Shown here one piece after another: positions 1 to 6,340 of a stretch of 11,389 bases of DNA; within the stretch, counting starts at the first letter, position 1; the number at the start of each line of letters is the position of its first letter. The notes beneath the pieces are model-generated. The model searched no databases. It had not been told where the DNA came from and saw only the letters and a program-made list of their open reading frames with translations. Where the stretch lies: positions 1 through 11,389 of the forward strand of contig USAR01000026.1 of the NCBI GenBank assembly GCA_900552605.1, given 5' to 3'. A program made the translations under genes and the position numbers. This stretch comes from an uncultured Oscillospiraceae bacterium (GTDB lineage: Bacteria; Bacillota; Clostridia; Oscillospirales; Acutalibacteraceae).

Positions 1-352
1 AGGTATCGGCAACATTCACGGCAAATATCCCGCTAATTGGGCAGGTCTTTCTTTTGATACTCTTGCCGAAATTCAAAAGCTCACCGGCACAATGCCGCTC
101 GTTCTTCACGGCGGCACAGGTATCCCCGACGATATGATAAAGAAAGCAATCAGCCTCGGCGTTTCCAAGATCAATGTTAACACCGAGTGCCAGCTTGTGT
201 TTGCAGACGCAACTCGCAAATATATTGAAGCAGGCAAGGATCTTGAAGGCAAGGGCTTCGACCCGAGAAAGCTTTTGGCACCGGGTGTTGAGGCTATTAA
301 AGCCAAGGTTAAAGAGAAAATCGAGCTGTTCGGCTCTAACGGCAAGGCTTAG
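1..352 (+). CDS. fba: Class II fructose-bisphosphate aldolase, C-terminal part (5' end outside window)
   Basis: The frame is open from base 2 and gives the last 116 residues of a class II aldolase, which reversibly splits fructose 1,6-bisphosphate into dihydroxyacetone phosphate and glyceraldehyde 3-phosphate in cytoplasmic glycolysis. Two hallmark segments are present: GNIHGKYP near the window edge and LVLHGGTGIPDD about 30 residues later. In this family the histidines of these two motifs bind the catalytic metal, and GGTG plus the following KINVNTE segment hold the substrate phosphates. The C-terminal tail (FDPRKLLAPGVEAIK) is typical of the family. Full-length members have about 285-310 residues, so roughly 60 % of the gene lies upstream of the window. 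A tagatose-bisphosphate aldolase of the same family cannot be excluded from the C-terminus alone. The gene ends with TAG, followed closely by further stops. Confidence 0.93.
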   Translation, partial: GIGNIHGKYPANWAGLSFDTLAEIQKLTGTMPLVLHGGTGIPDDMIKKAISLGVSKINVNTECQLVFADATRKYIEAGKDLEGKGFDPRKLLAPGVEAIKAKVKEKIELFGSNGKA

Positions 353-376
353 GCAAGCGATAATAAATAAATAACC

Positions 377-440
377 ACCGTCGCAGGGCGTTAATAACGG
401 GTTTAATATCTGTTGTTTTCCGCTTTGCGGCGGTTTTGGT
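377..440 (+). terminator. Possible rho-independent terminator after fba
   Basis: ACCGTCGCA (377-385) can pair with TGCGGCGGT (426-434) with one G-U pair, and the 3' arm runs into TTTTGG. The loop is long (about 40 bases). A smaller competing hairpin, CCGC-TTT-GCGG (420-430), uses the same 3' arm. The U-tract is short, so this is a weak call, supported mainly by its position between fba and the plsY promoter. Confidence 0.35.
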
Positions 441-494
441 ATAGTTTGGAATATTAAAGAACGGTTAATTTTTGCACTTTGGCACAAGTGTCTA

Positions 495-523
495 TTGCTT
501 TATTTTCAAAAATAAGTTAAAAT
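495..523 (+). promoter_or_regulatory. Candidate sigma-A promoter for plsY
   Basis: TTGCTT (495-500) as -35 and TAAAAT (518-523) as -10 are separated by exactly 17 bases in an AT-rich stretch. Transcription would begin near base 530, leaving a leader of about 70 bases before plsY. The spacer contains an AT-rich inverted repeat (TTATTT/AAATAA type), but no known operator is recognised. The rest of the 353-600 interval holds the putative fba terminator and the plsY ribosome-binding site GGAGGG (584-589); no other gene is seen there. Confidence 0.5.
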
Positions 524-600
524 ATACTGTAATTTGATAATCATTTTATTTTTCGGCTTGCCGTATTTCACGGCAATGTTTTCGGAGGGCGATTAAGTTT

Positions 601-1206
601 ATGTTGGTATATGTTATGGAGGCGGTTCTCGGTTATTTGCTCGGTTCTGTCAGCTTTTCCATAATTCTTTCGAGAAGAGCCTATAAAAAGGACGTGAGAA
701 ACGAGGGCAGCGGCAATGCGGGTGCCACCAATGTTGCGCGTGTTTTCGGACTTAAGGCAGGGCTTTTAACACTGCTTTGCGACGTTCTTAAAATGGTGCT
801 GCCTATGCTGCTCGGTATGGATCTCAGCGGCGATATCGGAATTGCGGTTGCCGGTATTGCGGGACTGCTGGGCCACTGTTTTCCCGTTTACTTCGGTTTT
901 CGCGGCGGCAAGGGGGTTTCCGTTGCTGCGGCAATCGCGCTTTTTGCCGATTGGCGGGTATTCCTTGTGGGAATCGCGGTGTTCGCAATTGCATTTTTGA
1001 TATCGCGCATTGTGTCTGTTTCTTCAATGTTGGCAGCGATATCGCTGCCCATTGCGGCGTTTGCGTTCACCGACACAACCCCTCGGCTCATTTTGCTTAC
1101 AGTAACTTGCATTTTGGTACTGTTTATGCACCGCAGCAATTTTGCAAGACTTATTAAAGGCAAGGAAAAGGAATTTGTTCCGAAAGAGGAAAAACGTAAA
1201 AAATAA
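601..1206 (+). CDS. plsY: Acyl-phosphate:glycerol-3-phosphate acyltransferase PlsY
   Basis: This 201-residue integral membrane protein matches PlsY, which transfers an acyl group from acyl-phosphate (made by PlsX) to glycerol 3-phosphate, giving lysophosphatidic acid, the first step of phospholipid synthesis. Visible family motifs are GSGNAGATNVARVFG (residues 36-50), GHCFPVYFGFRGGKGVS (91-107), which binds phosphate, and the C-terminal HRSNFARLIKGKE (177-189). The third motif usually reads HRENI, so the serine at 179 is a small deviation. Several hydrophobic helices alternate with these cytoplasmic or interfacial loops, and the tail is strongly basic and charged. The length is usual for the family. 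The start at 601 has GGAGGG 11 bases upstream; a second ATG at 616 (residue 6) is a possible alternative. plsX is not in the window. The following gene begins 89 bases downstream on the same strand. Confidence 0.93.
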   Translation: MLVYVMEAVLGYLLGSVSFSIILSRRAYKKDVRNEGSGNAGATNVARVFGLKAGLLTLLCDVLKMVLPMLLGMDLSGDIGIAVAGIAGLLGHCFPVYFGFRGGKGVSVAAAIALFADWRVFLVGIAVFAIAFLISRIVSVSSMLAAISLPIAAFAFTDTTPRLILLTVTCILVLFMHRSNFARLIKGKEKEFVPKEEKRKK

Positions 1207-1282
1207 GCAGGATTTATTGTTTTGAGGAAGCAGTTTAAAAAAGCGGCAGGATAAAAACTCCGCCTTGTAATTTTACATAAAA

Positions 1283-1288
1283 AGAAGG
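1283..1288 (+). promoter_or_regulatory. Ribosome-binding site fixing a TTG start
   Basis: AGAAGG lies seven bases before the TTG at 1296. No ATG or GTG occurs in frame nearby, and the conserved ATPase motif (GIDIGSTT) begins at residue 7, so the TTG codon is the only reasonable start for the long gene that follows. Confidence 0.65.
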
Positions 1289-1295
1289 TATAGCA

Positions 1296-4229
1296 TTGAG
1301 GAACCTGTGTCTCGGAATCGATATCGGATCAACTACAGCCAAGGTGGTGCTGCGCCGCGGTAACGACATTTTGTTTGAAAAATACGAGCGTCACCTTTCC
1401 GCCGTGCGTGAAAAGACCGTGGAGCTTTTAAAGCAGGTTGAAAAAATATCCGGTAACGAAAAAGCGGCGGTTGCCATTTCCGGCTCCGCAGGTCTCGGTC
1501 TTTCCGAGGGTGCGGGTCTGCCGTTTGCACAAGAGGTTTATGCCACGGGCGAGGTTGTTAAAAAGCTGGAGCCCGATACCTCCGCCGTTATAGAGCTCGG
1601 CGGAGAGGACGCAAAAATTATATTTTTCGACGGCGGTATCGACGAGCGTATGAACGGTACCTGCGCCGGCGGCACAGGTGCGTTTATCGACCAAATGGCA
1701 ACGCTTTTAAATGTTACTGCGGACGAGCTTGACGTACTTAGTCTTAAGCACGAGCGACTTTACCCTATTGCGTCGCGCTGCGGCGTTTTTGCAAAAACAG
1801 ATATTCAGCCGCTGCTTAATCAAGGCGCAAAAAAAGAGGACATTGCCGCAAGCATTTATGCCGCTGTTGTAAACCAGACCGTGGCAGGTCTTGCACAGGG
1901 CAAAAAAATAAAAGGCAAGGTTTTGTTTCTCGGCGGTCCGCTTTACTATTGCCACGGGTTGCAAAAAATGTTTAAAGAAATACTCGGTCTTTCCGACAAC
2001 GAGGCGGTTTTTCCGAGCTATGCACGTTTCGCCGTGGCATACGGCGCTTCCATTTATGCGGAAAAGGCGGGAGACAGCTACACTATACCCGAGCTTATTG
2101 AAAAAATAGAAAACGCAAAGGTTTCAAAAAGCGTTGAGCAGTTAGCACCGCTTTTCGAAACAAATAAGGACTATGAGGATTTTTGCGCACGTCACCAAAC
2201 AGCAGACGTTAAAAGGCGGCTGCTTGAGGGTTACAACGGAAATGCGTGGCTTGGAATCGACTGCGGCTCAACAACAACAAAGCTTGCGCTGCTTGACGAT
2301 AATAACGAGCTGCTTTATTCATATTATGCTTCAAATCGCGGCGACCCTGTGGACATCGTTCTGGAGCAGCTTAAAAAAATCTATTCCGTTGCCGGCAGCG
2401 AGCTTAAAATATGCGGCAGTGCTGTAACGGGTTACGGTGAGGAGCTTATAAAAAGCGCGTTTTCGGCAGACTGCGGTGTTGTGGAGACCATTGCTCACTA
2501 CACCGCGGCAAAATACTTTATGCCCGACGTTGATTTCATTCTCGACATCGGCGGTCAGGACATTAAATGCTTTAAAATAAAAAACGGCGCAATCGACAGC
2601 ATTATGCTTAACGAGGCATGCTCTTCGGGCTGCGGTTCGTTCTTGGAAACATTTGCGCGCTCACTCGGAATGACGGTCGAGGAGTTTGCGCGGCTTGCGC
2701 TGTTCGCAAAGCACCCCTCGGCTCTCGGCAGCAGATGCACGGTGTTTATGAATTCCGCCGTTAAGCAAGCGCAAAAGGACGGCGCAACTGTTGGAGATAT
2801 TTCGGCAGGCCTTTCCATAAGCGTTGTTAAAAACGCGCTGTATAAGGTCATTCGTGTTTCGGACCCTGCTGCGCTCGGCAAAAATATTGTTGTGCAGGGC
2901 GGCACTTTTTATAACGATGCAGTATTGCGCGCATTCGAGCGCGAGTTCGGCAGAAACGTTGTAAGACCGTCTATCTCAGGACTTATGGGCGCATACGGCG
3001 CTGCGCTTTACAGCAAAAAATTCAGCAGTTCAACACTTCTCACGGCAGAGCAGCTGAAAGGCTTTACTCACTCCTCACGCTCGGTTATCTGCAAGGGCTG
3101 CACAAACCGCTGCCACTTAACGGTAAACGATTTCGGCAGCGGCAAGAAGTTTATCTCGGGCAATCGCTGCGAAAAGGGCGCAGGGCTCGGCACTGCAAAA
3201 AAACTGCCTAATCTTTATGAATTTAAAAGAGAATACATTGAAAACCTGCCTGTAACCGCCGACAATCGCCACGGCACATTGGGCCTGCCGCAGGCGCTCG
3301 GTATGTATGAGCTGCTGCCGCTTTGGAAAACGATTTTCGAAAATCTCGGATTTAAGACGATTGTTTCCGGTGAGTCCAGCCGCGCGGTTTACGAAAAAGG
3401 GCAGTTTTCAATTCCGTCGGATACGGTTTGCTATCCGGCAAAGCTTATGCACGGTCATATTGCAAAGCTTTTGGAAATGGGATCAGAGTCGATTTTCTAC
3501 CCCTGCCTTTCTTACAATGTTGACGAGGGCGAGAGCGATAACCATTACAACTGCCCTGTCGTGGCATATTATTCCGAGCTGCTTTCAAGCAATATAGAGG
3601 AGCTTGAGGCGGTTAACTTTATGTACCCTTACCTCAACATAAACGACCCTAAGAAGCTTTCGAAAGAGCTTTACAGCTATTTGAAGCACCGTTTCGGAGA
3701 TATAACCAAAAGCGAGGTTGCCGATGCTGTTAAAAAAGGCTTTGAGGCTTATGATAATTACATAAACGCAGTGCGAAAAGAAGGCGAAAACGCACTGAAA
3801 TTCGCAAAAGATAATAACCTGCGTGTTATGATTCTTGCCGGAAGACCCTACCACATAGACGGCGAGATCTGCCACGGCATTGATAAGCTTGCAAATTCAC
3901 TCGGCTTTGTTGTGGTGAGTGAAGACAGCGTTTGTCACCTTGCCGACAGAGTGCCCAATCTGCACGTCCTTAATCAATGGACATATCACTCAAGGCTTTA
4001 CCGCGCAGCGGTATTTGCCGCGCAGCACAAAAATGTGCAGCTGGTGCAGCTGGTATCCTTCGGCTGCGGTGTCGACGCAATTACGACTGACGAAGTAAGA
4101 GAGCTGCTTGAGCAAAACGGTAAATTTTACACCCAGCTTAAGATCGATGAAATAACAAATCTCGGCGCAGTTAAGATAAGACTGCGCAGCCTTATCGGCG
4201 CACTTGACGAAGGAGGTGAGAGCGAATGA
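1296..4229 (+). CDS. Tandem-ATPase 2-hydroxyacyl-CoA dehydratase activase-type protein with DUF2229-like region
   Basis: This 977-residue protein carries two BcrAD/BadFG (ASKHA) ATPase domains. The first has the phosphate loop GIDIGSTTAK (7-16), GGEDAK (102-107) and the cysteine motifs NGTCAGGTG (C123) and SRCGVF (C162). The second has GIDCGSTTTK (320-329), DIGGQDIK, EACSSGCGS (C442, C446) and SRCTVF (C481). In the archetype HgdC, two cysteines with the same 39-residue spacing bind a [4Fe-4S] cluster at the dimer interface, and ATP hydrolysis drives a low-potential electron into the dehydratase. A four-cysteine motif follows (C599, C602, C606, C625), then a DUF2229-like region from about residue 660 with YPCLSYN and LAGRPYHIDG. 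The start is TTG. The stop overlaps the next gene's start (ATGA). Homologues are often one chain of about 1400 residues, so this looks like the N-terminal two thirds as a separate gene. It is probably a cytoplasmic ATP-driven electron donor to its neighbour; the final substrate is unknown. Confidence 0.85.
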   Translation: MRNLCLGIDIGSTTAKVVLRRGNDILFEKYERHLSAVREKTVELLKQVEKISGNEKAAVAISGSAGLGLSEGAGLPFAQEVYATGEVVKKLEPDTSAVIELGGEDAKIIFFDGGIDERMNGTCAGGTGAFIDQMATLLNVTADELDVLSLKHERLYPIASRCGVFAKTDIQPLLNQGAKKEDIAASIYAAVVNQTVAGLAQGKKIKGKVLFLGGPLYYCHGLQKMFKEILGLSDNEAVFPSYARFAVAYGASIYAEKAGDSYTIPELIEKIENAKVSKSVEQLAPLFETNKDYEDFCARHQTADVKRRLLEGYNGNAWLGIDCGSTTTKLALLDDNNELLYSYYASNRGDPVDIVLEQLKKIYSVAGSELKICGSAVTGYGEELIKSAFSADCGVVETIAHYTAAKYFMPDVDFILDIGGQDIKCFKIKNGAIDSIMLNEACSSGCGSFLETFARSLGMTVEEFARLALFAKHPSALGSRCTVFMNSAVKQAQKDGATVGDISAGLSISVVKNALYKVIRVSDPAALGKNIVVQGGTFYNDAVLRAFEREFGRNVVRPSISGLMGAYGAALYSKKFSSSTLLTAEQLKGFTHSSRSVICKGCTNRCHLTVNDFGSGKKFISGNRCEKGAGLGTAKKLPNLYEFKREYIENLPVTADNRHGTLGLPQALGMYELLPLWKTIFENLGFKTIVSGESSRAVYEKGQFSIPSDTVCYPAKLMHGHIAKLLEMGSESIFYPCLSYNVDEGESDNHYNCPVVAYYSELLSSNIEELEAVNFMYPYLNINDPKKLSKELYSYLKHRFGDITKSEVADAVKKGFEAYDNYINAVRKEGENALKFAKDNNLRVMILAGRPYHIDGEICHGIDKLANSLGFVVVSEDSVCHLADRVPNLHVLNQWTYHSRLYRAAVFAAQHKNVQLVQLVSFGCGVDAITTDEVRELLEQNGKFYTQLKIDEITNLGAVKIRLRSLIGALDEGGESE
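4211..4216 (+). promoter_or_regulatory. Perfect Shine-Dalgarno inside the end of the upstream gene
   Basis: AGGAGG, nine bases before the ATG at 4226, sits within the last codons of the tandem-ATPase gene. It supports genuine, translationally coupled initiation of the second gene rather than a sequencing frameshift that broke a single gene. Confidence 0.75.
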
Positions 4230-5542
4230 GCGAATATGTTGAATTTACAAAAGAAATGAAAAAGGATTACACCATTCTTGCGCCCAATATGCTGCCCATT
4301 CACTTTAAGCTGATATTGCAGGTTTTTAAAAACCGCGGCTACAAAATGGAGCTGCTTACAACCTCGGGCAGAGAGATTGTTGAAACCGGACTTAAATATG
4401 TGCATAACGACACCTGCTATCCCGCAATTTTGGTGATCGGTCAGTTTATTCACGCATTACAATCGGGTAAATACGACCCACACAAAACAGCGCTGCTGAT
4501 ATCTCAAACAGGCGGCGGCTGTCGTGCAAGCAACTATATCTCCCTGCTCAGAAAAGCGCTTAAAAACGCAGGTCTTGAGTTTGTGCCCGTTATCTCGTTC
4601 AGCATAGGCGGACTTGAGAGCCACTCGGGCTTTAAAATATCTCTGCCCGTGTGGCACAGGATGTTTTACGCCGTTATTTACGGCGACCTTTTAATGACGC
4701 TTGTTAATCAGGTAAAGCCTTATGAAATAACAAAAGGTACCGCAGAAAGCCTTGCCGATAAATACGCAAAGGAAATTGCAAACACGATGGATTCCGACGG
4801 CGTTTCATTCGCCAAGGTAAAGCGCACCTGCCGCGCAATCGTAAAGGACTTTGAATCGATACCGCAAATAAAAACACAAAAGGTGCCCGTCGGCATTGTG
4901 GGTGAAATATACGTTAAATTCTCGCCGCTCGGCAACAACAATTTAGAAAGCTTTTTGGTAAGCGAGGGTGCCGAGGTAACCGTGCCCGGTCTTTTGGACT
5001 TTTGCCTTTATTGCGTTATTAACAACATTGCGGATAAAAAGCTTTACGGCAGAAATAAATACATTGCACCGTTTGCAAAGCTCGCTTACGACTTTGTGGT
5101 GAGCCGTGAAAAGCAGATTTCCGAGATATTAAGCGAAAGCGGACGTTTCCGTGCACCTGCTCCTATCGCAAGAACTGCCGAGCGCATAAGGGATTACATA
5201 AACATCGGCGTTAAAATGGGTGAGGGCTGGCTGCTGCCGGCAGAAATGCTTGAGCTTTACGACAGCGGAATTAAGAACATTGTTTGCACACAACCTTTCG
5301 GCTGCCTGCCTAACCACATTTGCGGAAAAGGTATGATGAAACCGCTGAAAGCAAAAAATCCCGGAATGAATATTGTTGCTATCGACTACGATGCAGGCGC
5401 GTCGGTGGTCAATCAGGAAAACCGTCTTAAGCTGATGCTTGCAAATGCAAGAGAGCAGATGGCGGCGGAAAGCGAAGAAAAGCAGAGAGTAAGCGAAAAA
5501 GAAAAGGCAGAAAAAAGCGAAAAACAGGCAGCAAAAGCATAA
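4226..5542 (+). CDS. HgdB-like dehydratase-component Fe-S protein, partner of the tandem activase
   Basis: This 438-residue cytoplasmic protein resembles the C-terminal third of the large clostridial acyl-CoA dehydratase activase-related proteins, which in turn resemble the HgdB/FldB component of 2-hydroxyacyl-CoA dehydratases. Conserved-looking segments are TILAPNMLPIHFK (16-28), HNDTCYPA (C64), SQTGGGCRASNY (C99), GEIYVKF and a late cluster with C354, C360 and C366 (FGCLPNHICGKG). These cysteines are reasonable Fe-S ligands, possibly for a [4Fe-4S] or double-cubane type cluster as in related proteins. The last 30 or so residues are a low-complexity Lys/Glu/Ala tail, probably disordered. The gene starts inside the stop codon of the activase gene with a perfect ribosome-binding site, implying equal expression and a complex. 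No acyl-CoA transferase, beta-oxidation or amino-acid fermentation gene is nearby to hint at the substrate, so a specific reaction is not assigned. Confidence 0.8.
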   Translation: MSEYVEFTKEMKKDYTILAPNMLPIHFKLILQVFKNRGYKMELLTTSGREIVETGLKYVHNDTCYPAILVIGQFIHALQSGKYDPHKTALLISQTGGGCRASNYISLLRKALKNAGLEFVPVISFSIGGLESHSGFKISLPVWHRMFYAVIYGDLLMTLVNQVKPYEITKGTAESLADKYAKEIANTMDSDGVSFAKVKRTCRAIVKDFESIPQIKTQKVPVGIVGEIYVKFSPLGNNNLESFLVSEGAEVTVPGLLDFCLYCVINNIADKKLYGRNKYIAPFAKLAYDFVVSREKQISEILSESGRFRAPAPIARTAERIRDYINIGVKMGEGWLLPAEMLELYDSGIKNIVCTQPFGCLPNHICGKGMMKPLKAKNPGMNIVAIDYDAGASVVNQENRLKLMLANAREQMAAESEEKQRVSEKEKAEKSEKQAAKA

Positions 5543-5616
5543 CAGCGATTTTTTGCTTTGGCGCAGTGCCGAAAATACAAGAGTCGGCATCTGCACCCGG
5601 ATGGTCGGAATAAAAC

Positions 5617-5658
5617 AAAAATCTCCTTGTGACATGATGTCATCAAAAGGAGATTTTT
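5617..5658. terminator. Strong bidirectional rho-independent terminator
   Basis: AAAAATCTCCTT (5617-5628) pairs perfectly with AAGGAGATTTTT (5647-5658). The loop itself contains a nested hairpin, TGACA-TGA-TGTCA. On the plus strand the stem runs into seven Ts; on the minus strand the other arm supplies a T-run followed by GTTTTA. It lies between the convergent 4226-5542 gene and nrdG and should stop both transcripts. The remainder of 5543-5616 contains only a small hairpin (TGCCGA 5567-5572 / TCGGCA 5584-5589) without a T-tract. Confidence 0.9.
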
Positions 5659-5691
5659 TTATTTGTCACTGAAAACCACTGACTATCGCAA

Positions 5692-6222
5692 TTATTTTCT
5701 CAGATTTTCCCAAAGCGTTATCTTCCCGTTTGCAAGCGTCTTTTTAACGTCTATAATCCTTTGGTTTGAGGAGCCCCTGAACTGCAAAGAGATATCGTGC
5801 AGTGCTTCAACATACCTGCCGTCAACAAGTACGTCAATGTTCTCCACAAGCTCCTTTGTATGCTCGGTATTTGCGCGACAGCCGCTTTCAAAAAGCTGCT
5901 CAAATGTAAATCCGGTGTAACACCAGAGGTCTTTTTTCGGAAAAGCCGCTTTGTATTCCTTTGCAAGGCTTAGCAGCTCCGCCTGATTTTCCGGCTCAAA
6001 CGGCTCTCCGCCGAGCAGGGAAAGCCCCGCAACATAGTCGGGTTTTAAAAGCTCAAAGATATACTTCTTTGATTTCTCGGTAAAAGGCTTGCCGAAGTCA
6101 AAAGCCCACGTCTGCTTGTTAAAGCAGTTTTCGCAAGCGTTTCTGCATCCCGAAACAAACAGCGAAATTCTCACACCGTAGCCGTTCGCAATATCGTTTT
6201 TCTTAATTTCGCCGTAGTACAT
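5692..6222 (-). CDS. nrdG: Anaerobic ribonucleotide reductase activating protein (radical SAM)
   Basis: This 176-residue protein matches NrdG, which uses a [4Fe-4S] cluster and S-adenosylmethionine to generate the glycyl radical on NrdD. The radical-SAM cysteine motif is visible as C26-x3-C30-x2-C33 (GCRNACENCF), and the SAM-contacting GGEP motif is at residues 71-74 (LSLLGGEPF). The N-terminal MYYGEIKKNDIANGYGVRIS is typical of the family, as is the length. AAGGAG (6231-6236) lies eight bases before the ATG. It follows nrdD on the same strand after 118 bases that contain a GC-rich hairpin, so nrdG is probably made by read-through of that hairpin. No convincing separate promoter was found. 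The bidirectional hairpin at 5617-5658 ends the transcript. Confidence 0.95.
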   Translation of the reverse strand: MYYGEIKKNDIANGYGVRISLFVSGCRNACENCFNKQTWAFDFGKPFTEKSKKYIFELLKPDYVAGLSLLGGEPFEPENQAELLSLAKEYKAAFPKKDLWCYTGFTFEQLFESGCRANTEHTKELVENIDVLVDGRYVEALHDISLQFRGSSNQRIIDVKKTLANGKITLWENLRK

Positions 6223-6292
6223 CGGTTCTTCTCCTTTTTACTTACCAATTTGACTCTCGCCAACCTCTTAGCATATTTTAAAATGCAACAAA

Positions 6293-6327
6293 ATCGGCGG
6301 CAGCCGTCACAACACGCCGCCGCCGAT
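6293..6327 (-). terminator. GC-rich hairpin between nrdD and nrdG (terminator or attenuator)
   Basis: ATCGGCGGC (plus-strand 6293-6301) and GCCGCCGAT (6319-6327) form a perfect nine-base-pair stem with a 17-base loop that can pair further. On the minus strand the second arm is followed by a short T-rich run (TTTGTTGC). It starts 13 bases beyond the nrdD stop codon. Since nrdG lies downstream without a clear promoter, partial termination or protection of the nrdD 3' end fits better than complete termination. Confidence 0.65.
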
Positions 6328-6340
6328 CTGATGAGGATTA

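Noticed and set aside
1243..1274. Possible terminator between plsY and the tandem-ATPase gene (AAGCGG with CCGCCTT)
   Set aside because: The stem is short with a bulge and the following TTGTAATTTT is not a clean T-run; no promoter is seen in the 89-base gap either, so co-transcription remains possible.
4200..4235. Programmed -1 frameshift joining the two activase genes
   Set aside because: No slippery heptamer is visible before the overlap, while a perfect ribosome-binding site and an ATG are present, so re-initiation explains the arrangement better.
5530..5557. Inverted repeat AGCAAAA/TTTTGCT around the stop of the HgdB-like gene
   Set aside because: The stem is AT-rich and weak, and a far better terminator lies 60 bases downstream.
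5129..5635. Minus-strand open frame of 168 codons opposite the HgdB-like gene
   Set aside because: It covers the bidirectional terminator and the antisense of a conserved gene; the Phe/Leu/Cys-rich start is just the complement of the Lys/Glu tail.
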